A DNA stretch of 64,000 nucleotides from Selaginella moellendorffii (taxonomy: Eukaryota > Streptophyta > Lycopodiopsida > Selaginellales > Selaginellaceae), in NCBI RefSeq assembly GCF_000143415.4, contig NW_003314276.1, positions 2,500,184-2,564,183 on the forward strand, given 5' to 3'. This document shows positions 53,748 to 64,000 of this stretch, piece after piece. The notes below the pieces were generated by a model that did no database searches, was not told the DNA's origin, and saw only the letters and a list, made by a program, of their open reading frames with translations. Position numbers and translations under genes: made by a program. The stretch's first letter is position 1. Each line of letters opens with the position of its first letter.

Positions 53748-56700
53748 TAGCTATTTAGCACAGCACTAGTGGATCCTTCCTAGGCATGATTACAAGTGAA
53801 TCAATCAAGATTGTAGGGATTAGTCTATTGATTCAAGTAATCATTGTTGTGCTCTCTTATAAACTTTTCTTGGATTGGACTGAAGGCAGTGCAAAAACAA
53901 GCTTGAGGTTTAGTCAAAGATGAGATCGAAAAGAGAGTCGTTAAGGATGAAGGATCAAACATGTAAATCATTTCCTCTTCTTGAAAAGATGATTTGCAAC
54001 GAGGTGTTAACTCATTGCTTGTGTTCACATTATGCAATCAAGAGTCCCTATCTTGATGCATGTTGGAAATGATGGTCTTACAAATGGTGAGTTGTGGGAT
54101 GGATAGCAGTGAAGTGTCAAACCATTTTGTCTAGGCTTACTATAAAAAGAATTGGTTTGCAATGCTCAATTTTTTTCCGGGGAACCTTGCTATTGCTCCT
54201 TGAGTAGCTTAGTGTTGGATTAGTGTTAAGTTTGGTCGGAAAAAGAGTGGCATGAGTTTGTCTGTGTTGTAAACAAAAGTTAGTGGTATTAAGTATTGTA
54301 AATCTCTATTAGTAGAGTGGGGCATTTATGTTGCAATTTGTCGAATTGAGTTGGCACTTGATATTCACATAAACCTTTGAAGTAGTGACATAGGTGTTGC
54401 TTGTAATATTGCTTAATTGATGATCAAGTCATTGTGATTTTATATCATATCCATATGATAATGAACAATGTGTTTATGAAGTTACTTGGTTAAACGATGA
54501 TCAACCCCAAAGTGGTTGATGGTGAAGCTAGTCTATTTGCACATAGTAGCATTGTACTAACTTTGACTAGTTCTCAATAATGATCTATGATATATTAAGC
54601 TTAAATTGGTATGTTGTCTCCTTGAGAGTTTGCCCAGGGGTTGGAAAAGGGTTGTAACATTCATTTGCTATAGCTCATCGGTTGATCCGTTAACACTTGG
54701 AGTAGATTATTGGATGGAGAAGGTGTGTAGTTGAGGCATTGACATCGCTAGCACTTGTGTTAGTGGAAGTGGCATTGTTGTTTCGAGTGATAAGGAATTT
54801 TCCTTAGAACTTGATTTTCCATGTCATTTTTCTTGTTGGTGTTTTGGCTTCACATTGGATCTTGAAGGTGGTTGAAGAAGAGTGTTAGTGCAATGTGAAT
54901 GTCTAAAGATATGGTCTTCGTGATCAAGTTTTAGATGTTCATTTTGCATTTTGCGAATATCAATATTAGATGTCAGAAGTATGGGCAAAAAGATGTTTAA
55001 GACTTAAACATACTATGGGTCATGAGAATTTGTGTTGAGGTGAACCTATGTGAAGTTGTTAGTAGGAGGAAGTTGGTTGAGTCTTGAAAGTTTGCATTCC
55101 TAGACTGAGAGTCATTCTTTCTCTAGGATGGAAAATTTTCCACAAATTTTTTTAGGCTTTTCAAATGGCTGATCTATTGGTTAGTTTGCCCGAAAACCAT
55201 TCCATTTTCGTAAATCAATACAAACTAATGAAAGGGTTGGAGTTGACTTCGGTTAACTTAGAACTTAGTAGGTAGTTGTAGGATGCGACCTGAAAAGGGA
55301 TGTTGACTTTTGGGGCTAAGACAATTGAGTTGGATAGAGTATATAGAAAAGTGGCCGTTGTGCTTTTCTAAGAAAGGTGACCTTTGTGCCTTTCTTTTAT
55401 AGTATTGTGCTTGGTGGCAGATTGCATCTTGCATTTCGTTAGACTTTATGAGAGTAGTGAGCTCTCACTGATCTTGACTTAGTCTTGGTAACCCTACGCC
55501 TTGGCTGAGGATAGTGATGTCCAACTTAGTTGTTTAATGTGGAGATGTTGATACCCATACTAAAGCTTTGTCTATAAGGAGGTTGTGTACCGATATGAGT
55601 TCATATCATGGTCTTCACTTTAGTTTCAACTGAGTGTTGATCATGTATAGCTAGCCTCTTCAAGGCATACTCAGAGCTAGTGGCTAAATGCATTGGTGAA
55701 CTTATCGTGGTTGAGTTGGATTCGAGTGGTCATTTAGTTCATGCTTGTCCATGAACCTTTATTTTGTACCTGGGGCATTACGTTCATGTTGGACAAGCAT
55801 ATGACTTGATGACAAGAGTTTTGTGTTTGGGTCTTGTGAAGGCAAGTTGAAGGGTGATTGTTAGTTGCTTTTCGATTAATGATTGCTTGTAGACTTTGTT
55901 GAAGATTCTTTAACACTTGCTTTGCTCGATGATGATTTAGCAGTGATGGGCTTGCTTTACTAGATGGTGTTGTGGAGGATCGTGTTGTTAGATTTACATG
56001 GGTTTTCCCTATTGGCATGTCGGCTCTACCTCTGTTGATATCATTTGGTTGCGTTTAGTTCATAGTGTTGGATTTCATTGAGTCTTGGGTGTGGTGATTC
56101 ACTCCTTGATGAAGTGTTATCTATAACTGAGTATTGTTGAAGAACTTGTCTCGGATATTGGGTAAAGTATCTTTGACTTTAGTTAGTTTAGTTGCTGGAG
56201 AGCTTTGAGTAATGATTCACTCTTGCTTTCTTCTAGTTTTGTTATGGTGTTGATGACATTGAAGTGATGCTTTGTCATTGACATTATTGATGTTGAGATT
56301 CAAGTGGAATGAGATGTCTCTCTATAGAATTAATATTAAGTTTTATTAGTCTCGATGAAGATAGTGTTGATGATTTGGCTATAGCTTTGTGTTATTGGCA
56401 TGTGTACAATTGCTAGTTAGCAACTGTATTGACGTTCAAACAAGTTGAGTGGCAAGTTTGAGTTAGTTGTGTTCTAGACGAGATTATTTAGTAGAGGTTG
56501 AGCTTTAGTTTTTCCTTGAAAAGTGATTTAGTCATAGACTACGCTAACTTTATAAGAGGAAGAGTTAGTGATTGATATTGGAATGTTTGAATCCTTGTTG
56601 GATTTAAGTTGGAATATAATGATAAGTGATGATTCTTCTTGTGCTTGTTATGACGTGAGTTACGTCTTGCTATAAATAGAGTCATGGAGGATCGTTTGGT

Positions 56701-58321
56701 GATCACTTGTTGAGCATAGCTTCATTATGCTTAGTTTTTGGATTGATGCAGATATGCTCTTCATTAGCTTTACATTATGAAGTTTAGCTTCTGGATGTGT
56801 TGAGGAGGATACTGTGGGTTATACCATGATTTTTTCTTTAGCATTGAAGTTAGTTGATGTGAGACTCGTGATCATTATTAGGCAAGATTTGGCTATAGGC
56901 TTCTTCGAGTTTTTGGTTCTTTGAGTTTTATGCTTATTGTTCCATTTGTTATGAGTTGTTGGGGAAGGCATTTTAGCTCATTAGCTTCGATGTTGAAGTT
57001 GGCTCTTGCATCTAGCAATCATTGGTGATGATTGACTATCATCTAAGATAGTTGATTATCCTTATTAAAAGGTTTTACTTGATTATTATTGATATAGACC
57101 GAGTTGCCATTCTTCGGGATGGTAGATTCTTTCTTCAATAATGATTTTGCATCTCTTTATTGATGGGATGGTTGATAATCTTTCATGATGGTTAGTTGTT
57201 CTCTTTGATGGCTTTTGGCTTTTTGCAATACCACATGTTCTTTGTGGTTTGCTTTGGATTAGTTTCTTGGGTTTGAGACATCACTAGGATGTTGCTGCTA
57301 CTTGCTTGAGCAACTCTGGTTCCTTAGTATTCTTGACCAGGATCTATTCAGATTCGCTAATGCAATAGTTAGCATGAACAAATGTTTGTTGGTTTTACCA
57401 CATTCATTTTGTTTTATTGATTATTGTTCAAGTTAATTCTGATTGATTGGGATGTTATTTCCTTTGGGTGATACATTCACGAGCATTGTGTTTATCAGTC
57501 AATGATACTTTGTGTTCTTTGAGTTCTCTTTACTAAGTTGGTTGGCATACTATCTGCCATCTTCACTAATTTAGTTTCATCATTAGGTTTCCTTGATGAT
57601 ATATTTGCTATTGAATTTTGTTGGATGGTAAATCCTATGTTTCCAACTATTGTGATCTTGGTGGTTCCTATACTCTAATATTGGTTTATTGGATGATAAC
57701 TTACTTGGAATACTTTTGTGTTCTAATGTAACATATATTCACTGATAATTAAGTCTCTCAGATACCATTATTCATGACTTTGATATTGTCCATCTATTGA
57801 TCTTTGAGTTTGGGCCAGTATAGGCAGACTGACTTTGGCACTTCATGTGTATGGTGAAATCTCTAGTCATGGGGTAGCTATTGTCGACTGGTCACATCAC
57901 CCGCCTCTCTGTTGATGTTCTTTATTCCGTTTAAAAGGGTGTGACCATGTAAACAACCCTAACTACCTGTTTACAGTAGTCTATCTAAACCTTACCAATG
58001 GGTTTGGTTTCTTTGCTCAGGAAGGTTGGGGCCTCTAGCTTCTCTTTCTATGTTCCTGCGGGCAGGGGCATATCACAATTTTGTAAGTTGGGTGACTCCC
58101 AGAGTAGCAAGGGTGGTTGACTCCATTAGTCATTTCCTTGTCAACGATGGCCGAAAGGTTTCTGAGCTGGTAGCGCATTTGTGTTAGACAAAGAGGTTGC
58201 CTCCTACCTCATTTAAGTTGGTGCATTTCTCACATAGTGTGAGTACCGTGAACTTTTTTTGGAGTTGTTTCCTTGGTGTATTCTAGACTCGAGTATGCAT
58301 CGACAAGGACGTCGATCTTCC
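53748..58321 (+). other. L2 internal region, main part, no recognisable coding
   Basis: About 4.6 kb that is G- and T-rich and C-poor on the plus strand. No RT, integrase or gag motif could be read in any frame. The end (about 58,290-58,320) reads like the close of a Ty3/gypsy polyprotein before a polypurine tract, so it may be a decayed coding region or a non-autonomous element. Antisense fragments of it occur at 420-650 and 29,640-30,140. Confidence 0.55.
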
Positions 58322-58335
58322 CAAGGGGGGGAGAG
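58322..58335 (+). promoter_or_regulatory. L2 polypurine tract
   Basis: CAAGGGGGGGAGAG immediately before the 3' LTR. Confidence 0.8.
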
Positions 58336-59459
58336 TGTCGTGAATGTGACTTCAGGTATCAAAAGTTACCTGTCGGCTAGTCCTTTTGGATATTCTTTTC
58401 TTACTACCATGATGGTAGGAGGTCGGTATTGTTTGACCTGTTATCAGTTCCCACTTGAGCTAGTTGAGAAACTGGTCAATGACCGTGCACTTAAATCAGA
58501 TAAACATAAGGTAGGAACCTTATGTGTTTCTTGTTGAGCATACTTGGCCTGGTTTTGATAAACTCTTGTTATTAGCTTGCACTTGCTAGTATCATGAACC
58601 CCTACAATATTGAGATTGGTCCCTCAATATCGCTCGATGATAGTTTACCGTGTCTGCTAAACACCCTTGCTATCATGCCCTTAGCATTAGTCTCAATTCA
58701 GTCCCAAATGCTATTTATGGAAAGTGTTCAGATTTGCTCATTTGGCATATCTATGGAATGTAGAGATTGGCCTGAACACAATGGTGTTCGTTCTGTGTCC
58801 ACATTCGCAATTTTGTGCCATTCCATATCTAGTAAGTTTCGAGCTTGTCCCAGAAACTAACTCCTGATACTAGGGGCGGCTTGGGGTGAAAGCCCAAAGC
58901 ATGTGTTCCTCAAGGGGGGGCAACTGTAGGGGGTTCCAAATGTATAGTAGGGATAGTGGGTAGGTTGGCATGGCCGACCAACTTGAGACATAATCTAGCT
59001 CTAGCTTGCGTGCCTTTCCTTGTTCTGTGTGCGACTTGGGTCTAAACCCAAGTTCCATTCTATGCTAGTTGGTGGAATACCCATGTCCTTGCGTTAGGCC
59101 ACCAATATGTCGAAATAGTGCCAGACTCCGTTTGCCTCTGTTTTGCGTGTTGGTCTTGGCAAAGGGATGTTGGTTGCTCTAGGACTGTTCCAAGTCACTC
59201 CAGACCCCCGTCCCTTTGCTCCTTGGGCTATGCTTGGGAGTTGCTCCTGGTCCGGTTCCATTATTCCTTGGCTCCATGCTTGGGAGTTTGGCACCGTTCC
59301 TTCGTTAAGTGGCCCAAGGCCTTGAAACTCGGGTTCCACACCACAGTCCTTTGGACATGTGGCATGTGACACGTGGCACTAAAAGGGTTTAGGTTCCGCT
59401 TTGTGGTTATCCTATGGTAAATCACCATAGGATAAAGGGTCAAAACCACGTGTGCTACA
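58336..59459 (+). repeat. L2 3' LTR
   Basis: 1,124 bp, TGTCGTGAATG to TGTGCTACA. Promoter module at 58,883-58,960. 12-bp inverted repeat at 59,407-59,435 with loop AAATC. Confidence 0.9.
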
Positions 59460-59464
59460 GTATC

Positions 59465-59682
59465 CAAGTAGGTAGTGCCACCCACACTTAGATTGGAAGC
59501 ATCAACTATTTTGATTTTCTGAAGGAGCTAAAACTAGCATTTGAACACTTCACTAAATTACCTTATTCATCTATCTATATTCACTTTAGCCTTGGACTCC
59601 TCAATGGTAATATCATCACCCATCACATAGGTATATCCTTCCTTGGTCACATTGGTCTTTCTTGGCCAAATGGGCTCTATTG
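59465..59682 (-). mobile_element. Old LARD-family LTR, right part
   Basis: Continues the LTR broken at 31,167: CAAGTAGGTAGTGCCACCC and following sequence match 33,420-33,635, heavily mutated. Ends at GGCTCTATTG, where another LTR begins. Confidence 0.8.
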
Positions 59683-60014
59683 TGTAAGGAACTAACTCCC
59701 CAAGACTAAGTTCAAGACTAAGTCTAGGACCAAGTTCAAGACCAAGTCCGAGATCCAAGATCGGGTCCGAGACCAAGTTTGAGACCAAGTGTGAGGTCGG
59801 GTTTAAGATCAAGTCCGAGATCAAGTCCAAGACAGAGTCCGAGGTTAAGTTCAAAATTGAGTCCAAAACCGAGTCCGAAACCGAGTCCAAATATTAATAC
59901 AGATCATGGGGTGAAAGCCTAAAGTGTTTGTCCCAATCAGGGGGGGGGGGGGGGGGGGGGAAGGGCAACCGCCGCCAGGGGTGCTGCCAGGTATTCTAAA
60001 AATATAGTAGGGAT
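59683..60014 (+). mobile_element. L4-family LTR relic in opposite orientation
   Basis: Starts TGTAAGGAACTAACTCCCC, the reverse complement of the L4 LTR end. Continues with CCAAGTCCGAGATC-type repeats, GGGGTGAAAGCCTAAAG, a run of 21 G (59,940-59,960) and ATATAGTAGGGAT, then is cut by the second Mutator-like element. Confidence 0.8.
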
Positions 60015-60372
60015 AGGGGATGGTTCAAAATTGAGTTGGGGTCCCAAGTTGGGTTCAATTTCGCCCAAGTCAACTTAAGTCAACATGGGCAATTAAAAGT
60101 CTTTTAAAGGAAATCTAAATTGAATAAATGAAGATTCTAGAAAACTTTAAAAAATTTAAATATATAAGTATCCAAATTAAAAGTTTCTATAAAATTGAAC
60201 TGTTTAAAAAAAACAAAGGTCATAAAAACCTATCTTTTATAAACCCATAACATTTTTTTATGACCACCATTATAGCTGCCCAATTTTGATTTGACCACCT
60301 AAAATTTTGAAAACTTTTACCGCTGTAAAAAAACTTCCTTCCTTCAAAAAAAATTTTAGGGTTCTTGAAAAA

Positions 60373-60663
60373 ATGGGAAGCCAGGAAAATACCAAATTTT
60401 TGAGTAAAAATTTTAGTGTAAAGGAATATGAAAATGTTAATTTTGTTTCCTTACCACAATTTTTATATTACACCCCCAGGCCTTATTACCCATTTGGGAA
60501 TGTAGAAACCCCTATCACCATTGATAAAAATGCTTTTATTACTTCTGAAACAATATTCCCGAATAAGAAAAATGAAAAAATGAATAGCATAGCGGAAAGC
60601 CCAAGAAATGTACTCCATAAAACTTTCTATGACATTTGTAATTTAAATATTAATTCATATTAA
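60373..60663 (+). CDS. orf1 homologue in copy 2
   Basis: 96 codons from MGSQENTKFL; shares ENVNFVSLPQ, YYTPRPYYPFGNVET and TIDKNA with the copy 1 protein. It is slightly longer at the C-terminus because the stop of copy 1 is absent. An upstream ATG at 60,307 is in frame, but the homology starts at 60,373. Function unknown. Confidence 0.55.
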   Translation: MGSQENTKFLSKNFSVKEYENVNFVSLPQFLYYTPRPYYPFGNVETPITIDKNAFITSETIFPNKKNEKMNSIAESPRNVLHKTFYDICNLNINSY

Positions 60664-61235
60664 AAACTCTATTGCTTGCCTATATTGCAATCCTCTCATA
60701 TGATAAGACCAAGGTATATTTTTACAGTGAATCCTCATTAAAAAATTTCAGGAGTTGTTTGTGAATAATAATAAAATAAATCAAAATATTTCAAAAGACT
60801 CAAAAGTAATATCACATCAAAGAATTAACTTTATCTACATTTCTAATATTGAAATGCAATCTCACACAAGAGAATGGCTGCGTATCAATGTGCTCTACCA
60901 CTATAATGTGGTCTATATTTTCTTGTAGTCTATTTCCCTAGACATTTGGCATGTGTAGAAAAGAATATATGTGTAGTAAAGTAAGATTTCATCATAATAA
61001 TAGAGTATGTGTATACACGATAATCTAAAATTCTAGAAGCTCTTATGTTTACAATCAATCTATGATTATGAAGCCCTATTTCCAAGACTGACATTTAAAG
61101 AATCTGAGTATTGTCAGTGTCATAATAAATAAACCTTATTCCCAAGACTAAAACTGAGTATATAAACTATCTAGAAAAGTTATAATCAACATAGTTTTTT
61201 TGTTTTCCTTGAGCTCCTTGGAAATTTGTATTGAA

Positions 61236-61778
61236 ATGGCTCAAAAAAAGTCATTGCTACTCGTATTTGGCCCCGTAGCATTTCATATCAATCTCCACCT
61301 TCATTCCCAAGTTCTACCAACATTCCACCTTCACCTCCACATAATAATACTTTTTCTGCTAAGGGCTCTAGTGAAGCTAAATTAAAGCTCCCTATATATG
61401 AGATTTTGGATCTTGCTACTAGAGAGGGATTGCTTCCAGCACTTCAAGAGCAATACTACATGTTTTTGCAAGATCTTGCTTCTGATATGGCAAAACTACT
61501 TGAAAGCACTGAATACTATTACATTTGGTGTCCAATATATCTTTTTCTTGGATAAGACAAATGGCTTTATGGGTTCACAAACTTTTCTTGAGCACTATAG
61601 CAATTGCCCAATGGCGGGTCTGGAAAATATGCATATGTGGATATACAATAGATTCAAGAATGAGTTACGAACACATACCCACTATTACTTTATAGTGAGG
61701 AATAATATCCCCTTGGGAAACACTATATTAACTAGTGCAAAATATAGGGTTTTTAGGCCACCCTATAGTGGAATGTAA
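61236..61778 (+). pseudogene. Cys-rich cargo gene relic in copy 2
   Basis: Starts ATGGCTCAAAAAAAG; frame-corrected sequence shows SPPSFPSSTNIPPSPP, LQEQYYMFLQDLASDM and CP.Y, with the later tail YGIFRPP-like (reads YRVFRPPY). The cysteine cluster has lost residues and there are at least two frameshifts. One copy only, against two in copy 1. Confidence 0.7.
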
Positions 61779-62268
61779 GATCTAAAATTACTTTACTATA
61801 CTATAGTATTATCACTTTTAAAAGAAAAAATATAATAAAATGATATTAGTTTTATAACATACTTTGTTTTAGAAGGTGCTATCATATCACATATAATTGT
61901 TTACAAGGTGTTGAAGGAGGAGATGGTAACACACAAGCACTAAAAAGTGATAGTGACAGGTGAGAATGATAATTTACAATTATGATATCTAACACTGACA
62001 TCTAACACTTTCATTGATATTTGATATATAACAAATTTTTCATTATATATAAGGATGCAATTAACTTTCTTTTGCCTCATCATCAACATGTTGATTTCTT
62101 TTATGCTTCCTCCTATATTGGTATTGTAGGGAAAATTCACCTTGCATATTTGAGCCATGGCTTCTGCATAGTTAGGGAGACTTCCAAAGCCTCTAATTCT
62201 AGAAACTCCAGGTGATTGTGATCTATGAAACAGAACTAAATATATATTAAAATTTTAATAGACATAAT

Positions 62269-63990
62269 TTACCTCTTTGAGGTTGGAAGCAACTCATGAA
62301 ATCCTTTGAGCTGGCATTTGAAGAAATGATGTTCTTCAATAGCAAACACCAACTTACTAGAGTCATGTGTTACCTCCACTATAGAACTGCTACCTGCTGT
62401 GCAATCAATCACAACACCAACTGGTGGGCAATAGAGCTTAAGCAAAACTTGCATCACCAATGGAGTTTGAAATCAACACCCTGGAAATGTGTTGCGGATC
62501 TGTTCATCCAGAAGGTTGGGTATGATGTTAGTGGAACTATCGTACCCAGACAAAACACATGTTACACATTTGCTATCATGAAACCCATCATGTGTGTTTC
62601 TACAGAAGGTATGATAGGTCTACATCATAACCTGGAAAATAAAAAAGTTCAAAAATTAGATAAAAATACAAAATATATACTCACCTTTTCAGGCTTCTCT
62701 TGGATGCCCTTTATATTGACACCAATAGGATCCATAATGCACCCGAATGAGAATGACTTTAATGAACTTCTGCTGCATACATCATAAGCTCATATATTCA
62801 GTTGGGGTCATTCGGTAAGATGAAGATGATATGGCCAACTTCGAACATAAGTGCTTCAGACAAGAGGAATGTATTGCTCTTTTGCTTACCTCGAGGTTGA
62901 TATGATATTTTGTGAACCACTTAATCATTGTTACTTATTGGTGGAATCTGATCTGGATCTTGGTTGTTTGATGGTTGAACTAGAGCTTGATTTTGTCTAT
63001 CTGGTGGTGGAATGCAAACTTGATATGGAGCTTCCTCATCCTCATCTCTATCATCACTTGCATTATCATCATTGTCAACATTGATAACTTCTTTTTGGTC
63101 TAGTGTAGAGGTTTCCTTCCCTAGGAGCTTTAACTTCCAGGGGCAATTTATCTTCTGTGCTTTTAGAATTCTTGCAAACATTGTTGGGTACATTCCTCTA
63201 TCCCTTACACCTTTTGCAACAAGTCGAGTGTAAATTGGTGCCTTAAATGGCATGCCTCTATATCAAAGATACTTGTAAATAATATATAATTAAAAAAAAA
63301 TTTAGAAATCATGTTATACCTATAAGTTGTATGTTGCATGAAATAAGGCTGACCATATTGGCAATCATAAATTGTTGTGCTTATAGACTTCTCAGGCAGC
63401 CAGCCCTCTTTAATCCCTTCTAATGATGTGTTAATGTAGGTGTCAAAAGAATGTGCCATTTGGATTGTCACCAATGTGTGGTGCCAAGAACTTCTCACCT
63501 TTACTTATAGTTTGCATGATATAGACAACCCTTCTCATCATATTCTCAAATAGTTCTAATAGTTCTATCTTTCTGTTCATCAAGCAAAATTAAAGAACTT
63601 TAGAGTCTTTATCTATTGCTTATATGGAAACTTTGATTTTGCAATATTGTAAATCATATCATCTGGAGTTTTGTTCATTGCAAAAGTAACATATGCATAA
63701 TTGAGGAAAATGAAATGTGATAAGAAACTTACATTCATAAAAAGAAATTTCAACTATAATCTCTAGCCACTCCTTTAGCCTATGATTGTTTATAGTGCAT
63801 ATTAGTTTCTTCAACTTTGAAGACTTTGCATGCTAAATTTTGTGCTCAATTTATATAAACTCAACTAAGAGCTCTTCCCAACTCTTCTCCAGATATGCAA
63901 GTTCGTAAGCATCTTGCTTAACCTTCACCAAAGGCTAAAAAACAAAACAAAAAGAGAGGCCCTTATAAAGTGAAAGGGAAATATATACCT
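62269..63990 (-). pseudogene. ParB-methyltransferase-like gene relic in copy 2 (3' exons)
   Basis: Last exon 62,269-62,460 and upstream: LLKLYCPPVGVVIDCTAG, then FAIEEHHFFKCQLKGF, matching motif I of copy 1 (here VIDCTAG, with the usual D). Further exons: HIIFILPNDPN near 62,800; GVRDRGMYPT and INCPWKLKLLG (62,921-63,253); EGWLPEKSISTTIYD and GQPYFMQHTTYR (63,205-63,498); and KTPDDMIYNIAKSK near 63,650. Stops and a deletion upstream of FILPNDP remove the motif IV region. The ParB-like exon lies beyond the window. Confidence 0.7.
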
Positions 63991-64000
63991 TACACCACAT

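Larger units (their letters stand above)
31168..59459 (+). mobile_element. L2: old LTR retroelement, host of the nested insertions
   Basis: Flanked by the 5-bp target duplication GTATC (31,163-31,167 and 59,460-59,464). LTRs are 31,168-32,300 and 58,336-59,459; the 5' LTR has decayed from TG to TA at its first two bases. PBS follows the 5' LTR and a polypurine tract precedes the 3' LTR. The internal domain, after removing L3 (32,708-53,742), is about 5 kb with no recognisable protein. LTRs differ at many C/T and G/A positions, so L2 is clearly older than the elements inside it. Confidence 0.88.
60015..64000 (+). mobile_element. Second copy of the Mutator-like cargo transposon (runs off window)
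   Basis: Left end GGGGATGGTTCAAAATTGAG matches copy 1 (12,940), followed by the same subterminal words (CAAGTCAACTTAAGTCAACATG). Order as in copy 1: orf1-like (+), orf2/3-like (+), methyltransferase-like (-). The transposase would lie beyond the window. It is more decayed than copy 1 and has lost the tandem duplication of the Cys-rich gene. Confidence 0.85.

Overview
This window is eukaryotic nuclear DNA from a plant with a large, repeat-swollen genome, and it holds no recognisable host gene. Evidence for a plant: Cassandra-type elements whose LTRs carry 5S rRNA sequence, Ty3/gypsy chromoviruses with C-terminal chromodomains, initiator-Met-tRNA primer sites, a Mutator-like (MULE) transposase with a SWIM zinc finger, and GT-AG introns. 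A seed-free vascular plant (fern or lycophyte) is my best guess, from the Tf1/sushi-type chromovirus and the overall mix; that guess is weak.

Layout. 1-4.8 kb: old LTR and transposon fragments. 4.8-6.8 kb: tandem Cassandra array. 6.8-29.3 kb: a decayed plus-strand Ty3/gypsy element (element A, 6.8-8.3 and 28.4-29.3 kb) interrupted by a minus-strand Tat/Athila-like Ty3/gypsy element (B, 8.35-28.4 kb). The protease of B is in turn interrupted by a 12.2-kb Mutator-like DNA transposon (12,940-25,177), with a 9-bp target duplication whose removal rejoins the protease. 29.3-31.2 kb: more relics. 31,168-59,459: an old LTR element (L2, target duplication GTATC) split by a Tf1/sushi-like chromovirus (L3, 32,708-53,742, GTCCG). 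L3 itself carries two minus-strand insertions: a non-coding LTR element with 1.9-kb LTRs (LARD, 32,719-40,627, GAATC) and a chromovirus (L4, 41,097-48,627, CTTTC). 59.5-60.0 kb: LTR relics. 60,015 to the end: the left part of a second, diverged copy of the Mutator-like transposon.

The most interesting content is the Mutator-like element. Besides a spliced SWIM transposase (about 1,050 aa) it carries two kinds of small plus-strand cargo gene and a multi-exon minus-strand gene. That gene appears to encode a ParB/sulfiredoxin-like domain followed by a beta-class N6/N4 DNA-methyltransferase-like domain. The same cargo order recurs in the second copy. L3 is the other notable element: it combines a 16-nt PBS perfectly complementary to the predicted 5' end of its own transcript (self-priming) with an in-phase G_GGA_AAC frameshift site between gag and pol. 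Several unrelated-looking LTR families share one promoter module with long G runs. The L4 and LARD 3' regions share tRNA T-arm-like hairpins.

All gene models were built by eye; no alignment or search was run. Most coding regions carry stops or frameshifts and are best read as decaying mobile elements.
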